A DNA stretch of 64,000 nucleotides, taken from contig NZ_BSNM01000016.1 in the NCBI RefSeq assembly GCF_030159995.1, forward strand, positions 620,001-684,000, given 5' to 3'. This stretch comes from Litoribrevibacter albus (GTDB taxonomy: Bacteria > Pseudomonadota > Gammaproteobacteria > Pseudomonadales > Litoribrevibacteraceae). Both the position numbers and the translations under genes were made by a program. The notes beneath the pieces are model-generated. The model saw only the letters and a list, made by a program, of their open reading frames with translations. It was not told the origin of the DNA and did no database searches. How positions within the stretch are numbered: the first letter of the stretch is position 1; the number at the start of each line of letters is the position of its first letter. Shown here piece by piece: positions 9,167-17,733 of the stretch.

Positions 9167-9769
9167 ATGAAAAAAATCATTCTGACTGCTCTAATTGCAA
9201 TGGGTGTTGTTAGCTATGGTCACGCGGCTGGTAATGCAGACGCGGGTAAAGCAAAGGTCGCTGTATGTGGTGCATGTCACGGTGCTGACGGTAATAGCGC
9301 TGCTCCAAACTTCCCGAAATTGGCTGGTCAGGGTGAAAAATACCTGTTGAAACAGTTAACTAACATCAAGAACGGTGAGCGTACTGTTCTAGAGATGACG
9401 GGCCTTTTGAGCGGTTTCAATGATCAGGATCTTGCGGATATCGCAGCTTACTTTGCTTCTCAAAACGGCACTGTAGGTTATGCAGATAAAGAAAAAGCTG
9501 CGATGGGTGAGCAAATCTACCGTGCAGGTATTGCAGACCGTGGTATCGCTGCATGTGCAGGTTGTCACTCTCCAACGGGTAAAGGTAATGCGCCGGCAGG
9601 TTTCCCGAAATTGGGTGGTCAGCACGCACCGTACACTGTTAAGCAGTTGAAAGATTTCCGCGATTCTAAGCGTGCCAATGATCCAAATGGCATGATGCGT
9701 GAGAACGTTTACACCATGCGTGACGACGAAATCGAAGCTGTTTCACAGTACATTCAGGGTCTTCACTAA
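9167..9769 (+). CDS. Dihaem cytochrome c4
   Basis: A periplasmic electron carrier that links the bc1 complex to terminal oxidases. The 200-residue product has a signal peptide ending near HAAG and two homologous cytochrome domains, each with a haem motif: CGACH (Cys34, Cys37, His38) and CAGCH (Cys130, Cys133, His134). Distal Met ligands are probably in EMTGLLSGF and GMMRENVYTM. Internal duplication and length fit c4. The frame is open from 9062, but the signal peptide MKKIILTALIAMGVVSYGHA fixes the start at 9167. A perfect terminator follows at 9872, then dsbA, a neighbourhood known in pseudomonads (cytochrome c4–dsbA–EEP gene). Confidence 0.95.
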   Translation: MKKIILTALIAMGVVSYGHAAGNADAGKAKVAVCGACHGADGNSAAPNFPKLAGQGEKYLLKQLTNIKNGERTVLEMTGLLSGFNDQDLADIAAYFASQNGTVGYADKEKAAMGEQIYRAGIADRGIAACAGCHSPTGKGNAPAGFPKLGGQHAPYTVKQLKDFRDSKRANDPNGMMRENVYTMRDDEIEAVSQYIQGLH

Positions 9770-9871
9770 GTTTAGTACCTGAATTCGCTTGATTTGAGTC
9801 AATAAAAGCTCAGATTCCTGAACCCCTTTTTTAAGGCAGTAAGGAACCAAATTTCAAGCAACGGATCTGAG

Positions 9872-9902
9872 AAAGGGGAGTCTTTGACTCCCCTTTTCTT
9901 TT
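9872..9902 (+). terminator. Rho-independent terminator after cytochrome c4
   Basis: AAAGGGGAGTC (9872-9882), TTT loop, GACTCCCCTTT (9886-9896), then TTCTTTT. It separates cytochrome c4 from dsbA. Confidence 0.9.
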
Positions 9903-9992
9903 GTCTGGATAACCGCTACATTGATCCTTCCGAACTGCTGGCCTATAGGTTTGTTTCCAGGGCAGGATTATATCAACGAATAGGAGTACCGA

Positions 9993-10619
9993 ATGAAAGC
10001 CTTGATCACCTCTCTGATTACCGCGACGATGTTGTTGATGTCGCAACTTGTGACTGCTGAAAACTACATTGCTGGAAAAGATTATCAGGAAGTACCTTAC
10101 GCTGTACCCACTCGCGATGAGAATAAAATCGAGGTGATTGAACTATTCTGGTATGGCTGTGGCCATTGCTTCAAGTTTGAGCCAATGGTGAACGCCTGGG
10201 CCAAAACTGTGGCGGATGATGTGGACTTCTATCAGCAGCCAGGTGATTTCGGTGGTTGGGCGCCTGAATCTCAGCTTCATTACACGATGGAAGCGCTGGG
10301 TGTTCTCGACAAAGGCCGTGAGTTGGTATTTAACGAATACCATGTTGTTCGTAACAAATTAAGAAGTGATGAGAAGCGTATTGCCTTCTTCAAAATGCTG
10401 GGAGTCTCTGCGGAAGACTATACTAAAGCATGGGAATCGTTCTCTGTGAAAAGTAAGGTCAATATGGCTCAGGCTCGTACCCGTAGCTATCGTGCAACCG
10501 GTGTACCGGCAATGGTGGTGAATGGTAAATATCGCATTGATACGCGTTCAGCCGGTAGTTTTGAGCGTATGTTGAAAGTGGTTGAGTTCTTGATCGAAAA
10601 AGAGCGTGCTGCTAAATAA
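9993..10619 (+). CDS. dsbA: Periplasmic thiol:disulfide oxidoreductase DsbA
   Basis: Introduces disulfide bonds into exported proteins. The 208-residue precursor has a signal peptide (cut near VTA, residues 19-22) and a thioredoxin fold with the active site WYGCGHC (Cys56 and Cys59). The CGHC dipeptide is the form seen in Pseudomonas DsbA where E. coli has CPHC. The cis-proline loop is TGVPAMVVNG. Cytochrome c4 lies upstream and the EEP-family gene is 63 bp downstream, so the pair dsbA–EEP may share a transcript. A good ribosome site (AATAGGAG) lies before the ATG. Confidence 0.94.
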   Translation: MKALITSLITATMLLMSQLVTAENYIAGKDYQEVPYAVPTRDENKIEVIELFWYGCGHCFKFEPMVNAWAKTVADDVDFYQQPGDFGGWAPESQLHYTMEALGVLDKGRELVFNEYHVVRNKLRSDEKRIAFFKMLGVSAEDYTKAWESFSVKSKVNMAQARTRSYRATGVPAMVVNGKYRIDTRSAGSFERMLKVVEFLIEKERAAK

Positions 10620-10682
10620 TTTGTGATCAGATCATGGCCTCCTGTATTGGTTATGCAGGAGGTTATAAGGAAAGGGACAGTC

Positions 10683-11606
10683 ATGCTTGAGAAGGTCAGA
10701 AAACGGGTTGGGCAGCTCAAAGAAGCCGTTGATGAAATCCGTTCTTTGTCGGTCTATAAAGACGTAGCTGGCGCTCAGGTGGACTATCCTGTTCAAAAAT
10801 ACTTACCTGTCATCGAGGACGATGGTCTCGAACATTTACGATTGATTTCATTCAATATTCAGGTGGGTAATTCTGTTGGTCGCTATCTTCATTATCTGAC
10901 CCGAAGCTGGCAGCACCTTCTCCCCTATTCCAATCGAATTGATAACATGGATCGCATCGCCGATGTGTTGTCTCATTTCGACATCGTGGCCCTGCAGGAA
11001 GCCGATGGCGGCAGCTTGCGAAGCGGCTTTGTCAATCAAGTGAAGTATCTCGCGGATCGCGGTCAGTTCAGCTTCTGGCATCAACAGCTCAATCGTAATT
11101 TCGGTATGTTAGCGCAACACGGAAATGGCGTGCTGAGCCGGATCGTTCCTCAGTCTGTAGATAACCATGTTTTACCCTCTTTGATTCCGGGACGGGGCGC
11201 GATGTTCATTGAATATCAAACCAATACCAAAGAGCCGTTGCTAGTGGTGATGATGCATCTCTCGTTGTCACAACGAGCGCAAATGAATCAGTTAGCGTAT
11301 GTTCAGGAACGAGTGCAGGAGCATGAACATGTGGTGGTGATGGGGGATCTTAACTGTCACGCCGAGCGTCTGGTGGAAGAGTCACCACTGAAAGACAGTA
11401 ATCTGGTGCTGGCGACTGACGGTATCAGTACTTTCCCTAGCTGGGCGCCTCAAAAGGGGTTGGACCACATTCTGATCAGTCCTAGTCTCAGAACTCACGC
11501 CATCGATGTGTTGGATCATCCTATCTCGGATCACCTGCCGGTGGCGATTGATGTTAGTTTGCCACAGGGAGTCAAACTGCTTGATCGAGGCTCGATGGTT
11601 AACTGA
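10683..11606 (+). CDS. Endonuclease/exonuclease/phosphatase (EEP) family hydrolase
   Basis: A 308-residue cytoplasmic member of the Mg-dependent EEP fold, whose members cut DNA, RNA or phosphoesters. The catalytic framework is intact: SFNIQVGN (metal site Asn), ALQEADGGS (Glu), NGVLSR, VMGDLNCHAE (Asp/Asn) and SDHLPVAIDV (Asp-His). The first 50 residues are a helical extension unlike the core. The frame is open from 10623, but the ATG at 10683 follows AAGGAAAGGGA at good distance. The same gene follows dsbA in Pseudomonas. The natural substrate is not known. Confidence 0.85.
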   Translation: MLEKVRKRVGQLKEAVDEIRSLSVYKDVAGAQVDYPVQKYLPVIEDDGLEHLRLISFNIQVGNSVGRYLHYLTRSWQHLLPYSNRIDNMDRIADVLSHFDIVALQEADGGSLRSGFVNQVKYLADRGQFSFWHQQLNRNFGMLAQHGNGVLSRIVPQSVDNHVLPSLIPGRGAMFIEYQTNTKEPLLVVMMHLSLSQRAQMNQLAYVQERVQEHEHVVVMGDLNCHAERLVEESPLKDSNLVLATDGISTFPSWAPQKGLDHILISPSLRTHAIDVLDHPISDHLPVAIDVSLPQGVKLLDRGSMVN

Positions 11607-11709
11607 GACTCCATTTTTTCTATCAGGAAAAGCTCAGTCGACTCTTTAACTCTGCAAGTATCCGATTAGAGACTCTTGGCTGGTCAGTTTTTGTGGTTGA
11701 TTAAGTCTT

Positions 11710-11760
11710 GTTGTTAGTACCTTCTGGTTGTTAGTACCTTCTGGTTGTTAGTACCTTCTG
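11710..11760. repeat. Three perfect 17-bp tandem repeats next to the phoR stop
   Basis: GTTGTTAGTACCTTCTG occurs at 11710-11726, 11727-11743 and 11744-11760, followed by GTTG of a further copy. The array lies between the converging EEP gene and phoR, 14 bp from the phoR stop codon. Confidence 0.95.
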
Positions 11761-11773
11761 GTTGAGTAAGTAA

Positions 11774-13078
11774 TCAGGCCAGTTGCTGATGCTGACTCAG
11801 TAGTGCAATCGGGAATTCACAGCTGAATTTACTGCCATACCCCAGGCGACTTTCAATACCTAAATGACCGTTGTGACGGATGATAATGTGCTTGGTGATT
11901 GCCAGCCCCAGTCCGGTACCGCCGGTATCTGATTTACGGCTTTCATCCACGCGATAAAAGCGTTCGGTCAAATGTGGAATGTGTTTCTGATCGATACCCG
12001 GACCATTATCAATGACTTCAATATGAATGCTGGTCCGATCAAGATAGCCTTTGATTTCAATGCGACCGCCACTTTGAGTGTATTTGACAGCATTGATGAT
12101 CAGATTGCTGAAGGCGCTACGTAGTTCATCATAGCTGCCACTCATTTCAATCTCATTCTCACAGTTCAGAATGATCTGATGTTCACCATTGCTGTAAGTT
12201 CTCGCCTCTGCTGCAATGTTTTCCAGTAGATAGTTGAGGTTGACCGGTTGCTCTTCGAGGTTAATCTCGGTGGTCTCTAGTCGGGTCAGAATCAACAGGT
12301 CCTGTACCAGATCCTGCATACGTGTCGCTTGGGTCTGCATTTGATGAAAAATACGTAACCAGCGGTCGTTGTCGTCCGAGTAGTCGATGAGCGTCTCTAA
12401 GTAGCCGATCAGCACGGTTAGTGGCGTTTTCAGCTCATGACTTACATTGGCAATGAAGTCCTTACGCATGCGCTCTAAGTGCTCAATATGGGTAATGTCC
12501 CTGGCGGTGATCAAACGATCATCATTACCAAAGGGGGTTACCGAGATTTCCAACACCATGTTCGGATTGATCGGGCTGTTGATCACTAAAGGGGTGGCGT
12601 AATCTTCACTTTCAAAGTACTCAACGAAGTCCGGATCACGAATCAGATTGGTAATCTGTTGTCCGCCATCGTCGGGAGAGCGAAAGCCGAGTAATGATTC
12701 CGTGGAGCGGTTCCACCATTCCAGGGTGCCATCGTATTCCGCCATGATCACGGCGTCCTGAAGTGCCGCAGTGGACTGCTGAATACGATCGATGATGGTT
12801 TGCAGACGTCGCTTGCCGGATTGGTGTTCTTTTTCTTGGCGATAAATGGAGTCAAATAACTTACCCCATAAGCCTTCACTCAGGGGAAGTTTGTCGAGTT
12901 CCTGGTGTTGTAACCACGACTCCAAGCGAGACATTTGGCGCACGTTCCAAAGAACATACGCGGTGAGGCCAACAATAAGGCCAATCAGGGCATGGTCAAA
13001 GAAAAAACCAATGAACGTTGTAGCAAGAACTAACAACGTGACACGCTGCAATTCAATATACCAATTACTTAACACCAA
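11774..13078 (-). CDS. phoR: Phosphate-regulon sensor histidine kinase PhoR
   Basis: Autophosphorylates under phosphate limitation and passes phosphate to PhoB. The 434 residues show an N-terminal membrane hairpin (about 10-50), a linker, a PAS domain (QDAVIMAEYDGTLEWWNRST), a HisKA box with the phospho-His in NVSHELKTPLTVLIG, and an ATPase domain with INAVKYT, DNGPGID and GTGLGLAI. The start is TTG or the adjacent GTG (VLSNWYIEL); a GGGGAC motif precedes them and no ATG is near. It follows phoB by 77 bp on the same strand, the standard phoBR order. The array of 17-bp repeats lies right behind its stop. Confidence 0.95.
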   Translation of the reverse strand: MVLSNWYIELQRVTLLVLATTFIGFFFDHALIGLIVGLTAYVLWNVRQMSRLESWLQHQELDKLPLSEGLWGKLFDSIYRQEKEHQSGKRRLQTIIDRIQQSTAALQDAVIMAEYDGTLEWWNRSTESLLGFRSPDDGGQQITNLIRDPDFVEYFESEDYATPLVINSPINPNMVLEISVTPFGNDDRLITARDITHIEHLERMRKDFIANVSHELKTPLTVLIGYLETLIDYSDDNDRWLRIFHQMQTQATRMQDLVQDLLILTRLETTEINLEEQPVNLNYLLENIAAEARTYSNGEHQIILNCENEIEMSGSYDELRSAFSNLIINAVKYTQSGGRIEIKGYLDRTSIHIEVIDNGPGIDQKHIPHLTERFYRVDESRKSDTGGTGLGLAITKHIIIRHNGHLGIESRLGYGSKFSCEFPIALLSQHQQLA

Positions 13079-13155
13079 TTGTCCCCAACGACTACATATA
13101 GAGATAAGGGCAAACGATGTCAGTGGTTTACCCCGGAGGTAAGTAGCAGCTTAAA

Positions 13156-13851
13156 CTATGCTGCCTTTGTCGAAAAGCGATACCCTGTTCCTCGAACTGT
13201 TTGAATCAGTCCATCATGACCTGTGACAGTGAGTGCTTTGCGTAGTCGACGAATGTGGACATCTACCGTACGTTCTTCCACATACACGTTACCTCCCCAG
13301 ACGTGATCCAGCAGTTGGCTGCGAGAATAGGCACGTTCCTGGTGGGTCATAAAGAATTGCAATAGACGAAATTCGGTTGGCCCCATCTCAATGGAATCAC
13401 CATGTGCAAGCACTCTGTGTGACACCGGGTCCAGTTCCAGACCATTAACGCTGACTGTTTCGTCCATGCCTTGTGGCGTGGTTCTGCGAAGCACCGCTTT
13501 AAGGCGTGCTACCAATTCACGAGGTGAAAAGGGTTTGGTGATGTAGTCATCCGCACCCGCTTCAAGACCTTGGATTTTGTTGTCTTCCTCACTTTTGGCC
13601 GTCAACATGATAATCGGCACATCTGTTGTGAGTTCGTCTTTCTTCAGGCGTCGCGCAAATTCAATTCCAGAAACGCCTGGCAACATCCAATCCAAAAGAA
13701 TCAAATCTGGTTGTTGATCCACAATAAGAGAATGCGCTACCTGGGTATTTTCTGCTTCCAAGCAGTCATAACCAGCCATTTCGAGAGCAACCATGATCAT
13801 TTCTCTGATCGGTGCCTCGTCATCAACAATTAGAACTTTTTTTCCCGCCAT
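13156..13851 (-). CDS. phoB: Phosphate-regulon response regulator PhoB
   Basis: Activates the Pho regulon when phosphorylated. The 231-residue protein has a receiver domain with the acidic pocket (VDDEAP), phospho-acceptor Asp in [13 protein letters not shown], Lys in [18 protein letters not shown], and an OmpR-type winged helix with [16 protein letters not shown] and RGTGYRFS at the C-terminus. The frame extends to a TTG at 13890, but the ATG at 13849-13851 ([12 protein letters not shown]) matches the family start. A three-unit Pho box lies about 60 bp upstream, implying autoregulation. Confidence 0.96.
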   Translation of the reverse strand: MAGKKVLIVDDEAPIREMIMVALEMAGYDCLEAENTQVAHSLIVDQQPDLILLDWMLPGVSGIEFARRLKKDELTTDVPIIMLTAKSEEDNKIQGLEAGADDYITKPFSPRELVARLKAVLRRTTPQGMDETVSVNGLELDPVSHRVLAHGDSIEMGPTEFRLLQFFMTHQERAYSRSQLLDHVWGGNVYVEERTVDVHIRRLRKALTVTGHDGLIQTVRGTGYRFSTKAA

Positions 13852-13911
13852 CACTTTTGCCTGTGTAGGGTTATGGTTATTCAAGAACAAATTTATAAGA
13901 CAAGCGTATTA

Positions 13912-13940
13912 GAAGACAGTTTTGTTACAGAAGTATGACA
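13912..13940 (-). promoter_or_regulatory. Pho box: three 11-bp PhoB-binding units before phoB
   Basis: On the minus strand TGTCATA, TGTAACA and TGTCTTC start at exactly 11-bp intervals (plus-strand blocks 13934-13940, 13923-13929, 13912-13918) with AT-rich 4-bp spacers. This is the arrangement of PhoB subunits binding head to tail. Confidence 0.7.
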
Positions 13941-14034
13941 TTGTTTGGGTGCTTTGCACAAAATAGCGCCTACTAATTCGTACATTTCATGAAAAAGTAG
14001 GGCTTAAGATACGTTTGTGAGGACGGATTGCTTA

Positions 14035-14916
14035 TTAGCGCAGGGCGTAATCCATCAAGATGCCGACAAATATACAGGCACCAACCCAGTGATTGTTCAG
14101 GAAGGCTTTAAAGCACATATCCCGGTCTCTGTGTTGGGTTAGGGTGTACTGGTAGACAAAGAGTCCTGCGGCCGCGATGAGTCCTAAATAAAAGCAGATA
14201 CCGGCAGACAGCTGATTGGCTGCCAAGAGCATTGTGCAGAGTGCTTGAACCTGAAGGCTGACAATCGCAATGTTGTCCATTTCTCCGAATAAAATCGCGG
14301 TAGATTTAATCCCGATTTTAAGATCGTCATCGCGATCTACCATGGCGTATTGGGTGTCGTAGGCAATCGTCCATAATAGCGTAGCCACATACAGCAGCCA
14401 GGTAACTTCCGACACTGTGTTGGTTTCTGCGGTGAATGCCATAGGAACCGCCCAGCCAAAGGCGGCACCGAGAAATGCTTGTGGGAAATAGGTGTAACGT
14501 TTCATGAACGGGTACAGAGAGGCTAAAAATAATGCCCCGAACGACATGTAGATTGTTTCTACATTCGTAAATAGCACCAGTACAAAGGATACACCCACTA
14601 AAAAGGCGAACAGGTATAAGGCTTCTTTGGCGGAAACTCTGCCGGAAGTCAGGGGTCGATCCTTGGTACGTCGCACATGCAAATCAAAATCACGGTCTGC
14701 GTAGTCATTGATGACACAACCGGCAGAGCGCATACAAATAACACCCAGGGTAAAAATCAGCAGGTTTGAAATGTGAGGAATGCCTTCAGCGGCCACCCAG
14801 AGTGCCCATAAGGTTGGCCATAGCAATAATAGAATGCCAATGGGCTTATCCAGTCGCATTAAACGCGCGTAGTCTGGTAATTGTTGACGAATATGAGGGG
14901 CTATTTTTTCCATCAT
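14035..14916 (-). CDS. ubiA: 4-hydroxybenzoate octaprenyltransferase
   Basis: An integral-membrane enzyme that prenylates 4-hydroxybenzoate in ubiquinone synthesis. The 293 residues hold about eight or nine membrane segments and the two Asp-rich motifs: NDYADRDFD (first, with [10 protein letters not shown] next to it) and [12 protein letters not shown] (second). It ends in MDYALR. ubiC lies 43 bp upstream on the same strand, so the two genes form the ubiCA operon, and product flows from UbiC to UbiA. The two Met codons at the start (MMEK) leave a one-codon doubt. Confidence 0.96.
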   Translation of the reverse strand: MMEKIAPHIRQQLPDYARLMRLDKPIGILLLLWPTLWALWVAAEGIPHISNLLIFTLGVICMRSAGCVINDYADRDFDLHVRRTKDRPLTSGRVSAKEALYLFAFLVGVSFVLVLFTNVETIYMSFGALFLASLYPFMKRYTYFPQAFLGAAFGWAVPMAFTAETNTVSEVTWLLYVATLLWTIAYDTQYAMVDRDDDLKIGIKSTAILFGEMDNIAIVSLQVQALCTMLLAANQLSAGICFYLGLIAAAGLFVYQYTLTQHRDRDMCFKAFLNNHWVGACIFVGILMDYALR

Positions 14917-14959
14917 GTCCTATCTGTACTCCATTTCGTTCAGGGGAATACTAGGTGGA

Positions 14960-15499
14960 TTATTTTGAAAAGACAACGGGCATGAAGGTCTCTGTTACCA
15001 GCAATGTTTTTCGGCTAGCGTTGCAGGTAAAAATGGATCGCCGTCCCCAGTATTCCTGATGGTCCTGGCGATAGCGTCCGATTTCAAACTGGCTGCGTCG
15101 ATAACGGGGATTGCTGAACAACAAGTGGCCCAAAGGTTTATCTCCCAGGTAGCGCAACTGAAGATCAGGACCATTTAATGTACTTAACGGCACAGCACTA
15201 CGAGCAGACACCCATACAGTGCCGTCTACGACCAGGTCTACTTCCCGAATCCAGGCAAAGTGGGCAGCACAGCCTAATGATTTTCTTTCATGTGGAAACA
15301 GCTTGGCAACGCCTTCATAGCGCACGTTGACTGAGAAGGAATGCTGGCTACATCGAATCAGGCGCTTGGTTAATGAGTCTTTGTTGAGCAACCAGTCGCG
15401 TTGTGAATTGGACCAACGGGAGGCGAATTTCCTATATGCTGATGTCCAATGATGTATGTAGAGAGGTGTTCCTGGCATATATATCGATTGCCGATCCAT
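14960..15499 (-). CDS. ubiC: Chorismate pyruvate-lyase
   Basis: Converts chorismate to 4-hydroxybenzoate and pyruvate, the first committed step of ubiquinone synthesis. Family marks are WLLNKDSLTKRL near the N-terminus, the substrate Arg in VWVSARSAVPLSTL, PLGHLLF, YWGRRSIF and the C-terminal VTETFMPVVF with the catalytic-region Glu. The length (179 residues) is near the usual 165-185. The start is uncertain: a TTG at 15514, ATG at 15499 and ATG at 15478 are in frame and none has a clear ribosome site; ATG 15499 is the compromise. It is divergent from rubredoxin across about 230 bp. Confidence 0.88.
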   Translation of the reverse strand: MDRQSIYMPGTPLYIHHWTSAYRKFASRWSNSQRDWLLNKDSLTKRLIRCSQHSFSVNVRYEGVAKLFPHERKSLGCAAHFAWIREVDLVVDGTVWVSARSAVPLSTLNGPDLQLRYLGDKPLGHLLFSNPRYRRSQFEIGRYRQDHQEYWGRRSIFTCNASRKTLLVTETFMPVVFSK

Positions 15500-15726
15500 G
15501 AAGATATAGTACAAAGAAGAACGGATTATACTGACTTTTATAGAAATTATCCTTTGTAGGATTGTAGGACAAAAGTGAGTGAATTAGAATGCGCTTACCA
15601 ATTCCTGGTGATATAGTGCGGTCACTGCTTAGTCAGTTCCCTACTCTTGATGTTTAAAATCAAGGTAGAATGCGCGGCACTGTATCTCATAGAACAACAT
15701 AATTACTAGAAGTTTGAGGAAGCTAT

Positions 15727-15894
15727 ATGAAAAAGTGGCAATGTGTCGTGTGTGGCTGGGTATATGATGAAGAGCTTGGGTGCCCTGAAGAAGGGCTTGC
15801 ACCAGGCACTCGCTGGGAAGATGTACCGGACGACTGGGAATGTCCAGATTGCGGAGTTGGTAAAGAAGACTTCGAAATGATTGAAATTGCTTAA
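15727..15894 (+). CDS. rubA: Rubredoxin
   Basis: A 55-residue iron protein carrying one Fe(Cys)4 centre. The ligands are Cys6 and Cys9 (CVVCG) and Cys39 and Cys42 (CPDCG), with the conserved aromatic core WVYDEELG and DVPDDWECP. A ribosome site GAGGAAG precedes the ATG. The partner reductase begins 129 bp downstream on the same strand. In alkane-degrading bacteria such pairs feed electrons to AlkB-type hydroxylases; in pseudomonads the same pair also serves oxidative-stress chemistry. No hydroxylase lies in the window, so its acceptor is unknown. Confidence 0.96.
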   Translation: MKKWQCVVCGWVYDEELGCPEEGLAPGTRWEDVPDDWECPDCGVGKEDFEMIEIA

Positions 15895-16023
15895 CCCGCT
15901 ACCCTTGGTGCAATTTCAGACACAAAGGAATGTTGCCAAAAGCAACCAGTGTCTTACTTAAAGATCCTCCTTGGAATGAAGCCTAATTTGAGGCTTTGTT
16001 TTTTTCTAACTAAGGGTGACTCC

Positions 16024-17181
16024 ATGACAGACAAGAAAGAATTGCCGATCGTAATCCTGGGTTCTGGCCTAGCAGGATACGGCGTTGCTAAAGAGTTTCG
16101 GAAATTAAATACCGAAACACCGCTGCTGATTATTACCAATGACGATGGGCGTTCCTATTCCAAGCCTATGTTATCGGCGGGCTTTACCAAAGAAAAAACG
16201 GCTGCTGCGCTGGCGATGGCGACAGCAGGCGACATGGCTACCCAATTAAAAGCGTCTATTCGTACTCAAGCGGAAGTAACCTCCATTGACCCTGACGCGC
16301 ACACCATTTCATTGGGTGAAGACACCATTGAATATTGCAAGTTGGTTATTGCTACTGGTGCTAAACCTCATAAAGCGCCTATGGAAGGCGATGGCTGCGA
16401 CCTGGTCTTCTCCGTTAATGATCTGGTGGACTACGATCGTTTCCGCCAAGCGGCAATAGGTAAGAAGAAGGTTGTTATTGTTGGTGCCGGGTTGATTGGT
16501 TGTGAGTTTGCAAATGATCTGCGTAACGGTGGCTATGAAGTCGATGTTATTGCACCAAGCCAAACGGTATTGCCTTCCATGCTTCCAGAGCAACCGGCTC
16601 AAGCGTTGAGACAAGGGCTTGAAGAAGCGGGTGTTCGTTTTCATCTTGGAGCACTGGCGAATCGTGTTATTAAGAATGAAGATGGCGTAAAAGTATGCCT
16701 TTCAAATGGTGAAGAAATTGAGGCTGATCTGGTGTTGTCTGCCATTGGTCTTACACCGCGCGTTGAATTGGCAGGTAAAGCCGGATTGGCGTACCGCAAA
16801 GGTATTCTTGTTGACCGTACCTTACAGACATCTGAACAAGACATTTATGCACTAGGTGATTGTGCCGAAGTTGATGGTTTAGTGTTGCTTTATGTGTTGC
16901 CTTTGATGGCATCAGCACGAGCATTGGCTAAGACATTGAATGATGACATTACCGAAGTTCAATATGGTGCCATGCCGGTAGTTGTGAAGACTCCAGCGTG
17001 CCCTACTGTGATTGCAACACCGACGAATCAGGACGGTGAATGGGTTGTTGAAGGTGAAGGTCAGGATCTTAGCTGTAAGTTCCTTGATGCGGACGGCAAG
17101 CTTAAAGGCTTTGTGCTGACCGGAGCAAAAGTGGTGGATAAGTTGGCTTTGTCCAAGGAATTGCCGCCTATGCTGGGATAA
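16024..17181 (+). CDS. rubB: Rubredoxin-NAD(+) reductase
   Basis: A FAD flavoprotein that transfers electrons from NADH to rubredoxin. At 385 residues it has the FAD dinucleotide fold (VILGSGLAGYGVAKEFR), the NADH fold (VVIVGAGLIGCEFANDL) and the second FAD motif (QDIYALGDCAEV), plus the C-terminal rubredoxin-reductase domain (GAMPVVVKTPACPTVIATP). The frame is open from 15949, but the ATG at 16024 follows AAGGGTG and begins just before the FAD motif. It is downstream of rubA and ends at a terminator. Confidence 0.93.
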   Translation: MTDKKELPIVILGSGLAGYGVAKEFRKLNTETPLLIITNDDGRSYSKPMLSAGFTKEKTAAALAMATAGDMATQLKASIRTQAEVTSIDPDAHTISLGEDTIEYCKLVIATGAKPHKAPMEGDGCDLVFSVNDLVDYDRFRQAAIGKKKVVIVGAGLIGCEFANDLRNGGYEVDVIAPSQTVLPSMLPEQPAQALRQGLEEAGVRFHLGALANRVIKNEDGVKVCLSNGEEIEADLVLSAIGLTPRVELAGKAGLAYRKGILVDRTLQTSEQDIYALGDCAEVDGLVLLYVLPLMASARALAKTLNDDITEVQYGAMPVVVKTPACPTVIATPTNQDGEWVVEGEGQDLSCKFLDADGKLKGFVLTGAKVVDKLALSKELPPMLG

Positions 17182-17204
17182 TTACCAGAGCGAATTGTCC
17201 TGCC

Positions 17205-17242
17205 GAAAAAGGGAATATCTGTGTAAGATGTTCCCTTTTTTT
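17205..17242 (+). terminator. Rho-independent terminator after the rubredoxin reductase gene
   Basis: An inverted repeat with arms GGGAA...TATCT and AGATG...TTCCC is followed by TTTTTTT, starting about 25 bp after the stop codon. Confidence 0.75.
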
Positions 17243-17301
17243 ATTGCAATATTCCCCTCTCAGCCCCATGGCTAGGCCATTTTTCTAATTTTTTCTGGCA
17301 A

Positions 17302-17330
17302 TTGAATCTTTTTGTTCTAGGCTCTATACA
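17302..17330 (+). promoter_or_regulatory. Sigma-70 promoter of the HU gene
   Basis: TTGAAT (17302-17307), 17-bp spacer, TATACA (17325-17330). The start point near 17337 falls in a small palindrome ATTCCATTTGGAAT (17330-17343). A further inverted repeat, ACTTAAT/ATTAAGT (17361-17380), lies in the leader. Confidence 0.6.
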
Positions 17331-17412
17331 TTCCATTTGGAATGATGTGTAATCAGAAATACTTAATTGATTGATTAAGTGCTACTTTGATAACAATAAA
17401 GAAGGGAACATT

Positions 17413-17685
17413 ATGCGTAAGCCAGAACTTGCAGCTGCGATTGCAGAATCTACTGGACTATCTAAAACTAAAGCAAATGAAGTACTTACTGCCTTGACCG
17501 ATGAGATTACTCGCGCAGTGAGCGATGGTAATGCAGTTCAGTTGATTGGCTTCGGGACGTTTGAAACACGTCGCCGTAACGAGCGTACCGGTAAGAATCC
17601 ACAGACAGGTGAAGCAATTAAGATTCCAGCAAGCAACTATGTTGCGTTCAAAGCAGGTAAAGCATTGAAAGAAGCTGTGAATTAA
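17413..17685 (+). CDS. HU-family nucleoid protein
   Basis: A 90-residue histone-like DNA-bending protein. The sequence follows the HU pattern: MRKPELAAAIAESTGLSKTK, the body FGTFETRRRNERTGKNPQTG, the DNA-binding beta arm, and ASNYVAFKAGKALKEAVN at the C-terminus. The arm carries KIPAS in place of the KIPAA seen in many HU proteins. The frame opens at 17371, but GAAGGG before the ATG at 17413 sets the start. It has a good promoter and shares a two-way terminator with the converging BCCT gene. HU rather than IHF is favoured because the IHF-specific residues around the arm are absent. Confidence 0.93.
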   Translation: MRKPELAAAIAESTGLSKTKANEVLTALTDEITRAVSDGNAVQLIGFGTFETRRRNERTGKNPQTGEAIKIPASNYVAFKAGKALKEAVN

Positions 17686-17702
17686 TTCGCGGTCGAATTC
17701 AG

Positions 17703-17731
17703 AAAAAGCCGGGCATTTGCCCGGCTTTTTT
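17703..17731. terminator. Bidirectional terminator between HU and the BCCT gene
   Basis: GCCGGGCA (17708-17715), TT, TGCCCGGC (17718-17725), flanked by AAAAA and TTTTTT so that it can act in both directions. It ends 3 bp from the BCCT stop. Confidence 0.92.
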
Positions 17732-17733
17732 GT

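Noticed and set aside
11710-11760. CRISPR-like array
   Set aside because: Repeats are directly adjacent without spacers and there are no cas genes.
13852-13890. phoB start at 13890
   Set aside because: That codon is TTG and adds 13 residues absent from PhoB proteins; ATG 13851 is standard.
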